A program made the translations under genes and the position numbers. From Megalopta genalis (Eukaryota; Arthropoda; Insecta; Hymenoptera; Halictidae): a DNA stretch of 64,000 nucleotides. Shown here one piece after another: positions 1 to 12,730 of the stretch. Location: assembly GCF_051020955.1 (NCBI RefSeq), contig NW_027477088.1, forward strand, positions 1-64,000. The letters run 5' to 3'. Numbering within the stretch: position 1 is the first letter of the stretch; the number at the start of each line of letters is the position of its first letter. The notes under the pieces are model-generated. The model searched no databases. It was not told the origin of the DNA and saw only the letters and a program-made list of their open reading frames with translations.

Positions 1-609
1 GATTGTTTAGCTTCAAATCCATGCGAAACAAATGATTTAGCTTCAAATACTTGCGATATTAGTGATATAGCTTCAAATGCAGGCGAAACAAACGCGTTAG
101 CTTCAAATTCATGCGAAACACATGATGTAGCTTCAACTCAATGCGATGTAGAAAGATTAGCTTCAAAACCATGCGAAACACATGATGTTGCTTCAAATCA
201 ATGCGATGTTGAAGGTTTAGTTTCAAATCCACGCGAAACAAATGATTTAGCTTCAAATACTTGCGATATAAGTGATATAGCTTCAAATGCAGGCGAAATA
301 AACGAGTTAGCTTCAAATCCATGCGAAACACATGGTATAGCTTCAAATCAATGCGATGTAGAAGGGTTAGCTTCAAATCCATGCGAAACAAATGATTTAG
401 CTTCAAATACTTGCGATATAAATGATATAGCTTCAAATGCTGGCGAAATAAACGAGTTACATTCGAATCCATGCGAAACACACGGTATAGCTTCAAATCA
501 ATGCGGTGTAGAAGGTTTGGCTTCAGATCCATGCGAAACAAATGATTTATCCTGAAATACTTGCGATATAAGTGATATAGATTCAAATGCTGGCGAAATA
601 AACGAGTTA

Positions 610-638
610 CCTTCAAATCCATTCGAAACATTGATATA
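610..638. repeat. 29-bp monomer family 1 ('gaaacattgat')
   Basis: A type A monomer has lost one base where 'acacatgat' became 'acattgat'. Identical 29-bp monomers lie at 4,060-4,088, 4,689-4,717, 7,298-7,326 and 8,047-8,075. All reading frames on both strands shift at each of them. The deletion arose once and was copied with its flanking HORs, so it works as a lineage marker and as evidence against coding constraint. Confidence 0.9.
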
Positions 639-756
639 GCTTCAAATCAATGCGATGTAGAAGGTGTAGCTTCAAATCCAAGCGAAACAAATGATTTAGC
701 TTCAAATACTTGCGATATAAGTGTTATAGCTTCAAATGCTGGCGAAGTAATCGAGT

Positions 757-906
757 TAGCTTCAAATCCATGCGAAACACATGATGTAGCTTCAAATCAA
801 TGCGATGTAGAAGGGTTAGCTTCAAATCCATGCGAAACAAATGATTTAGCTTCAAATACTTGCGATATAAATGATATAGCTTCAAATGCTGGCGAAATAA
901 ACGAGT
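757..906. repeat. Exemplar 150-bp higher-order repeat (A-B-C-D-E)
   Basis: This is a near-consensus copy: A 757-786, B 787-816, C 817-846, D 847-876, E 877-906, each starting at the 'ta' of tagcttcaaat. Read forward from the gct codon it gives the decapeptides ASNPCETHDV, ASNQCDVEGL, ASNPCETNDL, ASNTCDINDI and ASNAGEINEL. Read on the minus strand in one frame it gives decapeptides starting LKL (such as LKLNHLFRMD and LKLTRLFRQH), and in another frame decapeptides starting FEA. Because 30 and 150 are both divisible by three, each phase of each strand keeps one reading frame along the array, so open frames are expected without coding function. Confidence 0.93.
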
Positions 907-2948
907 TAGCTTCAAATCCATGCGGACCACATGATGTAGCTTCAAATCAGTGGAATGTGTAAGGTTTAGCTTCAAATCAATGCCATGTATAAGGTTTAGC
1001 ATCAAATCCATGCGAAACAAATGATTTAGCTTCAAATACTTGCGATATAAGTGATATAGCTTCAAATGCTGACGAAATAAACTAGTTAGCTTCAAATCCA
1101 TGCGAAACACATGATGTAGCTTCAAATCAATGCGATGTAGAAGGATTAGCTTCAAATCCATGCGAAACAAATGATTTAGCTTCAAATACTTGCGATATAA
1201 TTAATATAGCTTCAAATGCTGGCGAAATAAACGAGTTAGCTTCAAATCCATGCGAAACACATGATATAGCTTCAAAACAATGCGATGTAGAAGGGTTAGC
1301 TTCAAATCCATGCGAAACAAATGATTTAGCTTCAAATATTTGCGATGTAAGTAATATAGCTTCAAATGCTGGCGAAATAAACGAGTTACCTTCAAATCCA
1401 TGCGAAACACATGATGTAGCTTCAAATCAATGCGATGTAGAAGCTATAGCTTCAGATCCATGCAAAACAAATGATTTAGCTTCAAATACTTGCGATATAA
1501 GTGATGTAGCTTCAAATGCTGGCGAAATAACCGAGTTAGCTTCCAATGCATGCGAAACACATGATGTAGCTTCAAATCAATGCGATGTATAATGTTTAGC
1601 TTCAAATCAATGCGAAACAAATGATTTATCTTCAAATACTTGCGATATATGTGATATAGATTCAAATGCTGGCGAAATAAACGAGTTACATTCAAATCCT
1701 TGCGAAACACATTACATAGCTTCAAATCAATGCGATGTAGTACGTTTAGCTTCAAATCCATGCGAAAAAAATGATTTAGCTTCAAATACTTGCGATATAA
1801 GTGATATTGCTTCAAATGCAGGCGAAACGAACGAGTTAGCTTCAAATCCATGCGAAACACATGATGTAGCTTCAAATCAATGCGATGTAGAATGTTTAGC
1901 TTCAAATCCACCCGAAACAAATGATTTAGCTTCAAATACTTGCGATATAAGTTGTCTAGCATCAAATGCTGGCGAAGTAATCTAGTTAGCTTCAAATCCA
2001 TGCGAAACACATGATGTAGCTTCAAATCAATGCGATGTATAATGTTCAGCTTCAAATCCATGCGAAACACATGATGTAGCTTCAAATCAATGCGATGTAG
2101 GAGGTTTAGCATCAAATCCATGCGAAACAACTGATTTATCTTCAAATACTTGCGATATAAGTGATATAGCTTCAAATGCTGGCGAAATAAACGAGTTAGC
2201 TTCAAATCCATTCGAAACACATGATGTAGCTTCAAATCAATGCGATGTAGATTGTTTAGCCTCAAATCCATGCGAAACAAATGATTTAGCTTCAAATACT
2301 TGCGATATAAGTAATATGGCTTCAAATGCTGGCGAAATAATCGAGTTAGCTTCAAATCCAAGCGAAACACATGATATAGCTTCAAATCAATGCGATGTAG
2401 TAGGAATAGCTTCAAATCCAGGCGAAACAAATGATTTAGCTTCAAATACTTGCGGTATATATGATTTATATTCAGATGCATGCGAAACAAACGAGTTAGT
2501 TTCAAATTCAAGCGAAACACATCATTTATCTTCAAAATCATGCGAAAAACATGGTTTAGCTTCAAATCCATGCGAAACACATGATGTAGCTTCAAATCAA
2601 TGCGATGTAGAAGATTTAGCTTCAAATCCATGCGAATCAAATGATTTAGCTTCAAATACTTGCGATATAAGTGATATAGCTTCAAATGCTGGCGAAATAA
2701 ACGAGTTACCTTCAAATCCATGCGAAACACATGATGTAGCTACAAATCAATGCGATGTAGATTGTTTAGATTCAAATCCATGCGAAACAAATGATTTAGC
2801 TTCAAATACTTGCGATATAAGTAATATAGCTTCAAATGCTGGCGAAATAATCGAGTTAGCTTCAAATCCAAGCGAAACACATGATGTAGCTTCTAATCAA
2901 TGCGGTGTAGAAGGAATAGCTTCAAATCCAGGCGAAACAAATGATTTA

Positions 2949-2978
2949 GCTTCAAATACTTGTCAAACAAACGAGTTA
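2949..2978. repeat. Chimeric D/E monomer ('acttgtcaaac')
   Basis: This 30-bp monomer starts like type D (aaatacttg) and ends like a type E variant (caaacaaacgagtta). It looks like the product of an in-register 30-bp deletion joining D to E, which shortens the local HOR to four monomers (120 bp). Related copies lie at 21,753-21,782 and 27,301-27,330, and near 6,680, 19,455, 29,650, 34,540, 38,920 and 40,745. A sister form ending 'aagcgattta' recurs near 18,170, 20,770, 25,030, 28,030, 31,030, 35,440, 37,625 and 41,285. A third form, 'actggtcaaac', occurs from about 55,890 onward. Confidence 0.82.
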
Positions 2979-3059
2979 GCTTCAAATGCATGCGAAACAC
3001 ATGATTTAGCTTCAAATAAATGCGATGTAGAAAGTTTAGCTTTAAATCCATGCGAAACA

Positions 3060-3180
3060 CATGATTAAGCTTCAAATGCATGCGATAAACATGATTTAGG
3101 TTCAAATTCATGGCAAAAACATGGATCAGCTGAAAATTCATGCGAAGCACGTGATTTAGCTTCAAACTCATGCGATACAA
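3060..3180. repeat. Divergent marker block with 'ggatcagctgaaaa'
   Basis: Four successive monomers here depart most from consensus. They carry 'gattaagcttc', 'ttaggttcaaattcatgg', 'aaaacatggatcagctg' and 'gaagcacgtgattta'. The same block recurs around 22,000-22,115, 29,760-29,880, 34,645-34,765, 36,445-36,560, 39,025-39,140, 40,855-40,975, 47,270-47,385 and 47,875-47,990. Its recurrence marks copies of one multi-kilobase unit scattered through the array. The first core contains a HindIII site (aagctt), which the ordinary core lacks. Confidence 0.85.
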
Positions 3181-3209
3181 ATGATGTAGCTTCAAATACT
3201 TGCGATCTT

Positions 3210-6200
3210 AGTGATATAGCTTCAAATGCAGGCGAAACAAACGCGTTAGCTTCAAATTCATGCGAAACACATGATGTAGCTTCAACTCAATGCGATGTAG
3301 AAAGATTAGCTTCAAAACCATGCGAAACACATGATGTTGCTTCAAATCAATGCGATGTTGAAGGTTTAGTTTCAAATCCACGCGAAACAAATGATTTAGC
3401 TTCAAATACTTGCGATATAAGTGATATAGCTTCAAATGCAGGCGAAACAAACGCGTTAGCTTCAAATCCATGCGAAACACATGATGTAGCTTCAAATCAA
3501 TGCGATGTTGAGGATTTAGCTTCAAATCCACGCGAAACAAATGATTTAGCTTCAAATACGTGCGATATAAGTTGTCTAGCATCAAATGCTGGCGAAGTAA
3601 TCAAATTAGCTTCAAATCCATGCAGAAACACATGATGTAGCTTCAAATCAATGCGATGTAGACGGTTTAGCTTCAAATCCAGGCGAAACAATTGATTTAG
3701 CTTCAAATACTTGCGATATAAGTAATATAGCTTCAAATGCTGGCGAAATAAACGAGTTACCTTCAAATCCATGCGAAACACATGGTATAGCTTCAAATCA
3801 ATGCGATGTAGAAGGGTTAGCTTCAAATCCATGCGAAACAAATGATTTAGCTTCAAATACTTGCGATATAAATGATATAGCTTCAAATGCTGGCGAAATA
3901 AACGAGTTACCTTCGAATCCATGCGAAACACATGGTATAGCTTCAAATCAATGCGGTGTAGAAGGTTTGGCTTCAGATCCATGCGAAACAAATGATTTAT
4001 TCTCAAATACTTGCGATATAAGTGATATAGATTCAAATGCTGGCGAAATAAACGAGTTACCTTCAAATCCATGCGAAACATTGATATAGCTTCAAATCAA
4101 TGCGATGTAGAAGGTGTAGCTTCAAATCCAAGCGAAACAAATGATTTAGCTTCAAATACTTGCGATATAAGTGTTATAGCTTCAAATGCTGGCGAAGTAA
4201 TCGAGTTAGCTTCAAATCCATGCGAAACACATGATGTAGCTTCAAATCAATGCGATGTAGAAGGGTTAGCTTCAAATCCATGCGAAACAAATGATTTAGC
4301 TTCAAATACTTGCGATATAAATGATATAGCTTCAAATGCTGGCGAAATAAACGAGTTAGCTTCAAATCCATGCGGACCACATGATGTAGCTTCAAATCAG
4401 TGGAATGTGTAAGGTTTAGCTTCAAATCAATGCCATGTATAAGGTTTAGCATCAAATCCATGCGAAACAAATGATTTAGCTTCAAATACTTGCGATATAA
4501 TTAATATAGCTTCAAATGCTGGCGAAATAAACGAGTTACCTTCGAATCCATGCGAAACACATGGTATAGCTTCAAATCAATGCGGTGTAGAAGGTTTGGC
4601 TTCAGATCCATGCGAAACAAATGATTTATCCTCAAATACTTGCGATATAAGTGATATAGATTCAAATGCTGGCGAAATAAACGAGTTACCTTCAAATCCA
4701 TGCGAAACATTGATATAGCTTCAAATCAATGCGATGTAGAAGGTGTAGCTGCAAATCCAAGCGAAACAAATGATTTAGCTTCAAATACTTGCGATATAAG
4801 TGTTATAGCTTCAAATGCTGGCGAAGTAATCGAGTTAGCTTCATATCCATGCGAAACACATGATGTAGCTTCAAATCAATGCGATGTAGAAGGGTTAGCT
4901 TCAAATCCATGCGAAACAAATGATTTAGCTTCAAATACTTGCGATATAAATGATATAGCTTCAAATGCTGGCGAAATAAACGAGTTAGCTTCAAATCCAT
5001 GCGGACCACATGATGTAGCTTCAAATCAGTGGAATGTGTAAGGTTTAGCTTCAAATCAATGCCATGTATAAGGTTTAGCATCAAATCCATGCGAAACAAA
5101 TGATTTAGCTTCAAATACTTGCGATATAATTAATATAGCTTCAAATGCTGGCGAAATAAACGAGTTAGCTTCAAATCCATGCGAAACACATGATATAGCT
5201 TCAAAACAATGCGATGTAGAAGGGTTAGCTTCAAATCCATGCGAAACAAATGATTTAGCTTCAAATATTTGCGATGTAAGTAATATAGCTTCAAATGCTG
5301 GCGAAATAAACGAGTTACCTTCAAATCCATGCGAAACACATGATGTAGCTTCAAATCAATGCGATGTAGAAGCTATAGCTTCAGATCCATGCGAAACAAA
5401 TGATTTAGCTTCAAATACTTGCGATATAAGTGATGTAGCTTCAAATGCTGGCGAAATAACCGAGTTAGCTTCCAATGCATGCGAAACACATGATGTAGCT
5501 TCAAATCAATGCGATGTATAATGTTTAGCTTCAAATCAATGCGAAACAAATGATTTATCTTCAAATACTTGCGATATATGTGATATAGATTCAAATGCTG
5601 GCGAAATAAACGAGTTACATTCAAATCCTTGCGAAACACATTACATAGCTTCAAATCAATGCGATGTAGTACGTTTAGCTTCAAATCCATGCGAAAAAAA
5701 TGATTTAGCTTCAAATACTTGCGATATAAGTGATATTGCTTCAAATGCAGGCGAAACGAACGAGTTAGCTTCAAATCCATGCGAAACACATGATGTAGCT
5801 TCAAATCAATGCGATGTAGAATGTTTAGCTTCAAATCCACCCGAAACAAATGATTTAGCTTCAAATACTTGCGATATAAGTTGTCTAGCATCAAATGCTG
5901 GCGAAGTAATCTAGTTAGCTTCAAATCCATGCGAAACACATGATGTAGCTTCAAATCAATGCGATGTATAATGTTCAGCTTCAAATCCATGCGAAACACA
6001 TGATGTAGCTTCAAATCAATGCGATGTAGGAGGTTTAGCATCAAATCCATGCGAAACAACTGATTTATCTTCAAATACTTGCGATATAAGTGATATAGCT
6101 TCAAATGCTGGCGAAATAAACGAGTTAGCTTCAAATCCATTCGAAACACATGATGTAGCTTCAAATCAATGCGATGTAGATTGTTTAGCCTCAAATCCAT

Positions 6201-6346
6201 GCGAAACAAATGATTTAGCTTCAAATACTTGCGATATAAGTAATATGGCTTCAAATGCTGGCGAAATAATCGAGTTAGCTTCAAATCCAAGCGAAACACA
6301 TGATATAGCTTCAAATCAATGCGATGTAGTAGGAATAGCTTCAAAT
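3210..6346. repeat. Left segmental duplication, copy 2
   Basis: This is the second copy of 61-2,417. It shares rare variants, including the 'acgcgttagc' E monomer at the start, the 29-bp monomer with 'gaaacattgat', the 'ggaatgtgtaagg' monomer, the 'cccgaaac' C monomer and the 'atgttcagc' junction. It is about 780 bp longer than copy 1, mainly because of a 300-bp insertion near 3,450-3,750 and the 629-bp duplication at 3,873-5,130. Confidence 0.85.
3873..5130. repeat. 629-bp tandem duplication
   Basis: Bases 3,873-4,501 and 4,502-5,130 are near-identical neighbours. The few differences I noticed include a tca-to-gca change near 4,751 and an aat-to-tat change near 4,844. The period is 629 and not 630 because each copy carries the 29-bp monomer (4,060-4,088 and 4,689-4,717). 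This shows that the one-base deletion predates the duplication. Confidence 0.88.
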
Positions 6347-6884
6347 CAATGCGAAACAAATGTTTTATCTTCAAATACTTGCGATAAAAGTGATATAGAT
6401 TCAAATGCTGGCGAAATAAACGAGTTAGCTTCAAATCCATGCGAAACACATGATGTAGCTTCAAATCAATGCGATGTACATTGTTTAGCTTCAAATACAT
6501 GCGAAACAAATGATTTAGCTTCAAATACTTGCGATATAAGTGATATAGCTTCAAATGCTGGCGAAATAAACGAGTTAGCTTCAAATCCATGCGAAATCCA
6601 TGATGTAGCTTTAAATCAATGCGATGTAGTAGGTTTAGCTTCAAATCCAGGCGAAACAAATGATTTAGCTTCAAATACTTGTCAAACAAACAAGTTAGCT
6701 TCAAATCCATGCGAAACACATGATGTAGCTTCAAATCAATGCTATGTAGATTGATTAGCTTCAAATCCACGCGAATCAAATGATTTAGCTTCAAATACTT
6801 GCGATATAAGTGATATTGCTTCAAATGCAGGCGAAATGAACGAGTTAGCTTCAAATCCATGCGAAACACATGATGTAGCTTCAA
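5373..6884 (-). other. Minus-strand open frame (503 codons), judged non-coding
   Basis: This is the same LKL decapeptide frame as at 8,461-10,122. Its upstream half overlaps the second copy of the left duplication, where copy 1 keeps a shorter 428-codon frame (1,444-2,730). The two end differently because array variants create or remove stops, as expected without selection to keep the frame. Confidence 0.15.
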
Positions 6885-7051
6885 ATCAATGCGATGTAGA
6901 AGCTATAGCTTCAGATCCATGCGAAACAAATGATTTAGCTTCAAATACTTGCGATATAAGTGATGTAGCTTCAAATGCTGGCGAAATAACCGAGTTAGCT
7001 TCAAATGCATGCGAAACACATGATGTAGCTTCAAATCAATGCGATGTATAA

Positions 7052-8234
7052 TGTTTAGCTTCAAATCAATGCGAAACAAATGGTTTAGCTTCAAATACTT
7101 GCGATATAAGTGATGTAGATTCAAATGCTGGCGAAATATCCGAGTTAGCTTCAAATGCATGCGAAACACATGATGTAGCTTCAAATCAATGCGATGTATA
7201 ATATTTAGCTTCAAATCAATGTGAAACAAATGATTTATCTTCAAATACTTGCGATATAAGTGATATAGATTCAAATGCTGGCGAAATAAACGAGTTACCT
7301 TCAAATCCATGCGAAACATTGATATAGCTTCAAATCAATGCGATGTAGAAGGTGTAGCTTCAAATCCAAGCGAAACAAATGATTTAGCTTCAAATACTTG
7401 CGATATAAGTGTTATAGCTTCAAATGCTGGCGAAGTAATCGAGTTAGCTTCAAATCCATGCGAAACACATGATGTAGCTTCAAATCAATGCGATGTAGAA
7501 TGTTTAGCTTCAAATCCATGCGAATCAAATGATTTAGCTTCAAATACTTGCGATATTAGTGATATTGCTTCAAATGCAGGCGAAACGAACGAGTTAGCTT
7601 CAAATCCATGGGAAACACATGATGTATCTTCAAATCAATGCTATGTTGAAGGTTTAGCTTCAAATCCACGCGAAACAAATGATTTAGCTTCAAATACTTG
7701 CGATATAAGAGATATAGTTTCAAATGCTGGCGAAATAATCGAGTTAGCTTCAAATCCATGCGAAACATATGATGTAGCTTCAAATCAATGCGATGTAGAA
7801 GGTTTGGCTTCAGATCAATGCGAAACAAATGGTTTAGCTTCAAATACTTGCGATATAAGTGATGTAGCTTCAAATGCTGGCGAAATAACCGAGTTAGCTT
7901 CAAATGCATGCGAAACACATGATGTAGCTTCAAATCAATGCGATGTATAATGTTTAGCTTCAAATCAATGCGAAACAAATGATATATCTTCAAATACTTG
8001 CGATATAAGTGATATAGATTCAAATGCTGGCGAAATAAACGAATTACCTTCAAATCCATGCGAAACATTGATATAGCTTCAAATCAATGCGATGTAGAAG
8101 GTGTAGCTTGAAATCCAAGCGAAACAAATGATTTAGCTTCAAATACTTGCGATATAAGTGTTATTGCTTCAAATGCTGGCGAAGTAATCGAGTTAGCTTC
8201 AAATCCATGCGAAACATATCGTGTAGCTTCAAAT
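7052..8234. repeat. 749-bp offset tandem duplication
   Basis: Bases of about 7,052-7,485 match about 7,801-8,234 at an offset of 749 bp. This is five HORs less one base, the missing base being the 29-bp monomer at 7,298-7,326. The second copy has its own changes: 'gatatatc' near 7,981, 'cgtgtagc' near 8,220, and a tga change ('gcttgaaatc') near 8,106. Confidence 0.75.
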
Positions 8235-8460
8235 CAATGCGATGTAGAAGGTTTGGCTTCAGATCAATGCGAAACAAATGGTTTAGCTTCAAATACTTGC
8301 GATATAAGTGATGTAGCTTCAAATGCTGGCGAAATAACCGAGATAGCTTCAAATGCATGCGAAACACATGATGTAGCTTCAAATCAATGCGATGTATAAT
8401 GTTTAGCTTCAAATCAATGCGAAACAAATGATTTATCTTCAATTACTTGCGATATAAGTG

Positions 8461-10122
8461 TTATAGCTTCAAATGCTGGCGAAGTAATCGAGTTAGCTTC
8501 AAATCCATGCGAAACACATGATGTAGCTTCAAATCAATGCGATGTTGAATGTTTAGCTTGAAATCTACGCGAAACAAATGATTTAGCTTCAAATACTTAC
8601 GATATAAGTTGTCTAGCATCAAATGCTCGCGAAGTAATCGAGTTAGCTTCAAATCCATGCGAAACACATGATGTAGCTTCAAATCAATGCGATGTAGAAG
8701 GTTTAGCTTCAAATCAATGCGAATCAAATGATTTAGCTTCAAATACTTGCGATATAAGTGATATTGCTTCAAATGCAGGCGAAACGAACGTGTTAGCTTC
8801 AAATCCATGCGAAACACATGATGTAACTTCAAATCAATGCGATGTTGAAGATTTAGATTCAATTCCACGCGAAACAAATGATTTAGCTTCAAATACTTAC
8901 GATATAAGTTGTCTAGCATCAAATGCTGGCGAAGTAATCGAGTTAGCTTCAAATCCATGCGAAACACATGATGTAGCTTCAAATCAATGCGATGTAGAAG
9001 GTTTGGCTTCAGATCCATGCGAAACAAATGATTTAGCTTCAAATACTTGCGATATAAGTGATATTGCTTCAAATGCAGGCGAAACGAACGAGTTAGCTTC
9101 AAATCCATGCGAAACACATGATGTAACTTCAAATCAATGCGATTTTGAAGATTTAGATTCAATTCCACGCGAAACAAATGATTTAGCTTCAAATACTTGC
9201 GATATAAGTGATATAGTTTCAAATGGTGGCGAAATAATCGAGTTAGCTTCAAATCCATGCGAACCACATGATGTAGCTTCAAATCAATGCGATGTAGAAG
9301 GTTTGGCTTCAGATCCATGCGAAACAAATGATTTAGCTTCAAATACTTGCGATATAAGTGATATTGCTTCAAATGCAGGCGAAACGAACGAGTTAGCTTC
9401 AAATCCATGCGAAACACATGATGTAACTTCAAATCAATGCGATTTTGAAGATTTAGATTCAATTCCACGCGAAACAAATGATTTAGCTTCAAATACTTGC
9501 GATATAAGTGATATAGTTTCAAATGCTGGCGAAATAATCGGGTTAGCTTCAAATCCATGCGAACCACATGATGTAGCTTCAAATCAATGCGATGTAGAAG
9601 GTTTGGCTTCAGATCCATGCGAAACAAATGATTTAGCTTCAAATACTTGCGATATAAGAGATATAGTTTCAAATGCTGGCGAAATAATCGAGTTAGCTTC
9701 AAATCCATGCGAAACATATGATGTAGCTTCAAATCAATGCGATGTAGAAGGTTTGGCTTCAGATCAAAGCGAAACAAATGGTTTAGCTTCAAATACTTGC
9801 GATATAAGTGATGTAGCTTCAAATGCTGGCGAAATAACCGAGTTAGCTTCAAATGCATGCGAAACACATGATGTAGCTTCAAATCAATGCGATGTATAAT
9901 GTTTAGCTTCAAATCCATGCGAATCAAATGATTTAGCTTCAAATACTTGCGATATAAGTGATATTGCTTCAAATGCAGGCGAAACGAACGAGTTAGCTTC
10001 AAATCCATGCGAAACACATGATGTAGCTTCAAATCAATGCTATGTTGAAGGTTTAACTTCAAATCCACGCGAAACAAATGATTTAGCTTCAAATACTTGC
10101 GATATAAGAGATATAGTTTCAA
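8461..10122 (-). other. Longest minus-strand open frame (553 codons), judged non-coding
   Basis: The frame is an uninterrupted string of decapeptides beginning LKL, with no domain outside the repeat, no signal peptide and no membrane segment I can recognise. It ends where plus-strand 'gtgttatagc' makes a TAA on the minus strand, and just upstream of its start plus-strand 'tagctacaaat' makes a TAG. Both are common array variants. A 369-codon plus-strand frame (8,790-9,899) lies inside it. I therefore treat it as a by-product of the 30-bp period. Transcript or peptide evidence could change that view. Confidence 0.2.
9001..9600. repeat. 300-bp tandem doublet (two HORs per unit)
   Basis: Bases 9,001-9,300 and 9,301-9,600 are almost identical. 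The differences I noticed are 'aatggtggc' versus 'aatgctggc' near 9,225 and 'cgagtta' versus 'cgggtta' near 9,540. Both halves share the rare 'gattttgaagatttagattc' B and C variants. This is the shortest clear multi-HOR duplication in the window. Confidence 0.88.
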
Positions 10123-10500
10123 ATGCTGGCGAAATAATCGAGTTAGCTACAAATCCATGCGAAACATATGATGTAGCTTCAAATCAATGCGATGTAGAAG
10201 GTTTGACTTCAGATCAATGCGAAACAAATGGTTTAGCTTCAAATACTTGCGATATAAGTGATGTAGCTTCAAATGCTGGCGAAATAACCGAGTTAGCTTC
10301 AAATGCATGCGAAACACATGATGTAACTTCAAATCAATGCAATGAGGAAGGTTTGGCTTCAGATCCATGCGAAACAAATGATTTAGCTTCAAATACTTGT
10401 GATATAAGTGATATAGTTTCAAATGCTGTGCGAAATAATCGAGTTAGCTTCGAATCCAGGCGAAACATATGATCTAGCTTCAAATCAATGCGATGTAGAA

Positions 10501-10770
10501 GGTTTGGATTCAGATCCATGCGAAACAAATGATTTAGCTTCAAGTACTTGCGATATAAGTGATATAGCTTCAAATGCTGGTGAAATAAACGAGTTAACTT
10601 CAAATCAATGCGAAACACATGATATAGATTCAAATCAATGCGATGTAGAAGGTTTTGTTTCAAATACATGCGAAACAAATGATTCAGCTACAAATACTTG
10701 TCATATACATGATTTAGATTCAACTGCATGCGAAACTAACGAGTTAGCTTCCAATCCGAGCGAAACAAAT
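10501..10770. repeat. Long-range shared block, copy 1 of 3
   Basis: This 270-bp block carries rare variants together: 'aagtacttgc', 'ggttttgtttc', 'acttgtcatatacatg', 'caactgcatgc' and 'aaccgagc' or 'atccgagc'. The same set is found at 43,368-43,637 (offset 32,867) and 50,533-50,802 (a further 7,165). Such a set is unlikely to arise three times, so these copies share descent across more than 30 kb. Confidence 0.85.
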
Positions 10771-12730
10771 GATTGAGCTTCAAATACTTGCGATATAAGT
10801 GATATAGCTTCAAATGCTGGCGCAATTAACGAGATATCTTCATATCCATGCGAAACACATGATGTAGCTTCAAATCAACGCGATGTAGAAGGTTTAGCTT
10901 CAAATCCATGCGAATCAAATGATTTAGCTTCAAATACTTGCGATATAAGTGATATTGCTTCAAATGCAGGCGAAATAAACGAGTCACCTTCAAATCCATG
11001 CGAAACACATGATGTAGCTTCAAATCAATGCGATGTTGAAGGTTTAGCTTCAAATCCATGCGAAACAAATGATTTAGCTTCAAATACTTGCGATATAAGT
11101 GATATAGCTTCAAATGCTGGCGAAATAACCGAGTTATCTTAAAATCCATGCGAAACATATGATACAGTTTAAATCAATGCGATGTATAATGTTTAGCTTC
11201 AAATCCATCCGAAACAAATGATTTAGCTTCAAATACTTGCGATATAAGTAATATAGCTTCAAATGCTGGCGAAATAATCGAGTTAGCTTCAAATCCAAGC
11301 GAAACACATGATGTAGCTTCAAATCAATGTGATGTAGAAGGATTAGCTTCAAATCCAGGCGAAACAAATGATTTAGCTTCAACTACTTGCGATATAAGTG
11401 ATATTGCTTCAAATGCAGGCGAAACGAACCAGTTAGTTTCAAATCCATGCGAAACACATGATGTAACTTCAAATCAATGCGATGTAGAAGGTTTAGCTTC
11501 AAATCCATGCGAATCAAATGATTTAGCTTCAAATCAATGCGATGTTGATGGTTTAGCTTCAAATCTACGCGAAACAAGTGATTTAGCTTCAAATACTTGC
11601 GATATAAGTTGTCTAGCATCAAATGCTGGCGAAGTAATCGAGTTAGCTTCAAATCCATGCGAAACACATGATGTAGCTTCAAATCAATGCGATGTAGAAG
11701 GTTTAGCTTCAAATCCATGCGAATCAAATGATTTAGCTTGAAATACTTGCGATATAAGTGATATTGCTTCAAATGCGGGCGAAACGAACGAGTTAGCTTC
11801 AAATCCATGCGAAACACATGATATAACTTCAAATCAATGCGATGTAGAAGGTTTAGATTCAAATTCATGCGAAACAAATGATTTAGCTTCAAATATTTGC
11901 GATATAAGTAATATAGCTTCAAATGCTGGCGAAATAATCGAGTTAGCTTCAAATCCAAGCGAAACACATGATGTAGCTTCAAATCAATGTGATGTAGAAG
12001 GATTAGCTTCAAATCCAGGCGAAACAAATGATTTAGCTTCAAATACTTGCGATATAAGTGATATTGATTCAAATGCAGGCGAAACGAACGAGTTAGCTTC
12101 AAATCCATGCGAAACACATGATGTAACTTCAAATCAATGCGATGTTGAAGATTTAGCTTCAATTCCACGCGAAACAAATGATTTAGCTTCAAATACTTGC
12201 GATATAAGTGATATAGTTTCAAATGCTGGCGAAATAATCGAGTTAGCTTCAAATCCATGCGAACCACATGATGTAGCTTCAAATCAATGCGATGTAGAAG
12301 GTTTGGCTTCAGATCCATGCGAAACAAATGATTTAGCTTCAAATACTTGCGATATAAGTAATATAGCTTCAAATGCTGGCGAAATAATCGAGTTAGCTTC
12401 AAATCCAAGCGGAACACATGATGTAGCTTCAAATCAATGTGATGTAGAAGGATTAGCTTCAAATCCAGGCGAAACAAATGATTTAGCTTCAAATACTTGC
12501 GATATAAGTGATATAGCATCAAATGCAGGCGAAAAAAACGTGTTAGCTTCAAATCCATGCGAAACACATGATGTTGCTTCAAATCAATGCGATGTAGAAA
12601 GATTACCTTCAAATCCATGCGAAACACGTGATGTTGCTTCAAATCAATGCGATGTTGAAGGTTTAGCTTCAAATCTACGTGAAACAAATGATTTAGCTTC
12701 AAATACTTGCAATATAAGTTGTCTAGCATC

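Larger units (their letters stand above)
61..2417. repeat. Left segmental duplication, copy 1
   Basis: This stretch matches 3,210-6,346 in the same orientation. The offset steps from 3,149 (61 to about 290) to 3,450 (about 300 to 1,000), then 4,079 and finally 3,929 bp (from 1,201 on). Each step is a whole number of HORs apart from single-base indels: copy 2 gained 300 bp plus one base near 3,625, gained a 629-bp internal duplication, and lacks one 150-bp HOR present here near 1,031-1,180. The match ends at about 2,417, where this copy reads an 'aggcgaaac' monomer and the other reads 'aatgcgaaac'. The pattern fits unequal exchange in register with the HOR. Confidence 0.85.
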
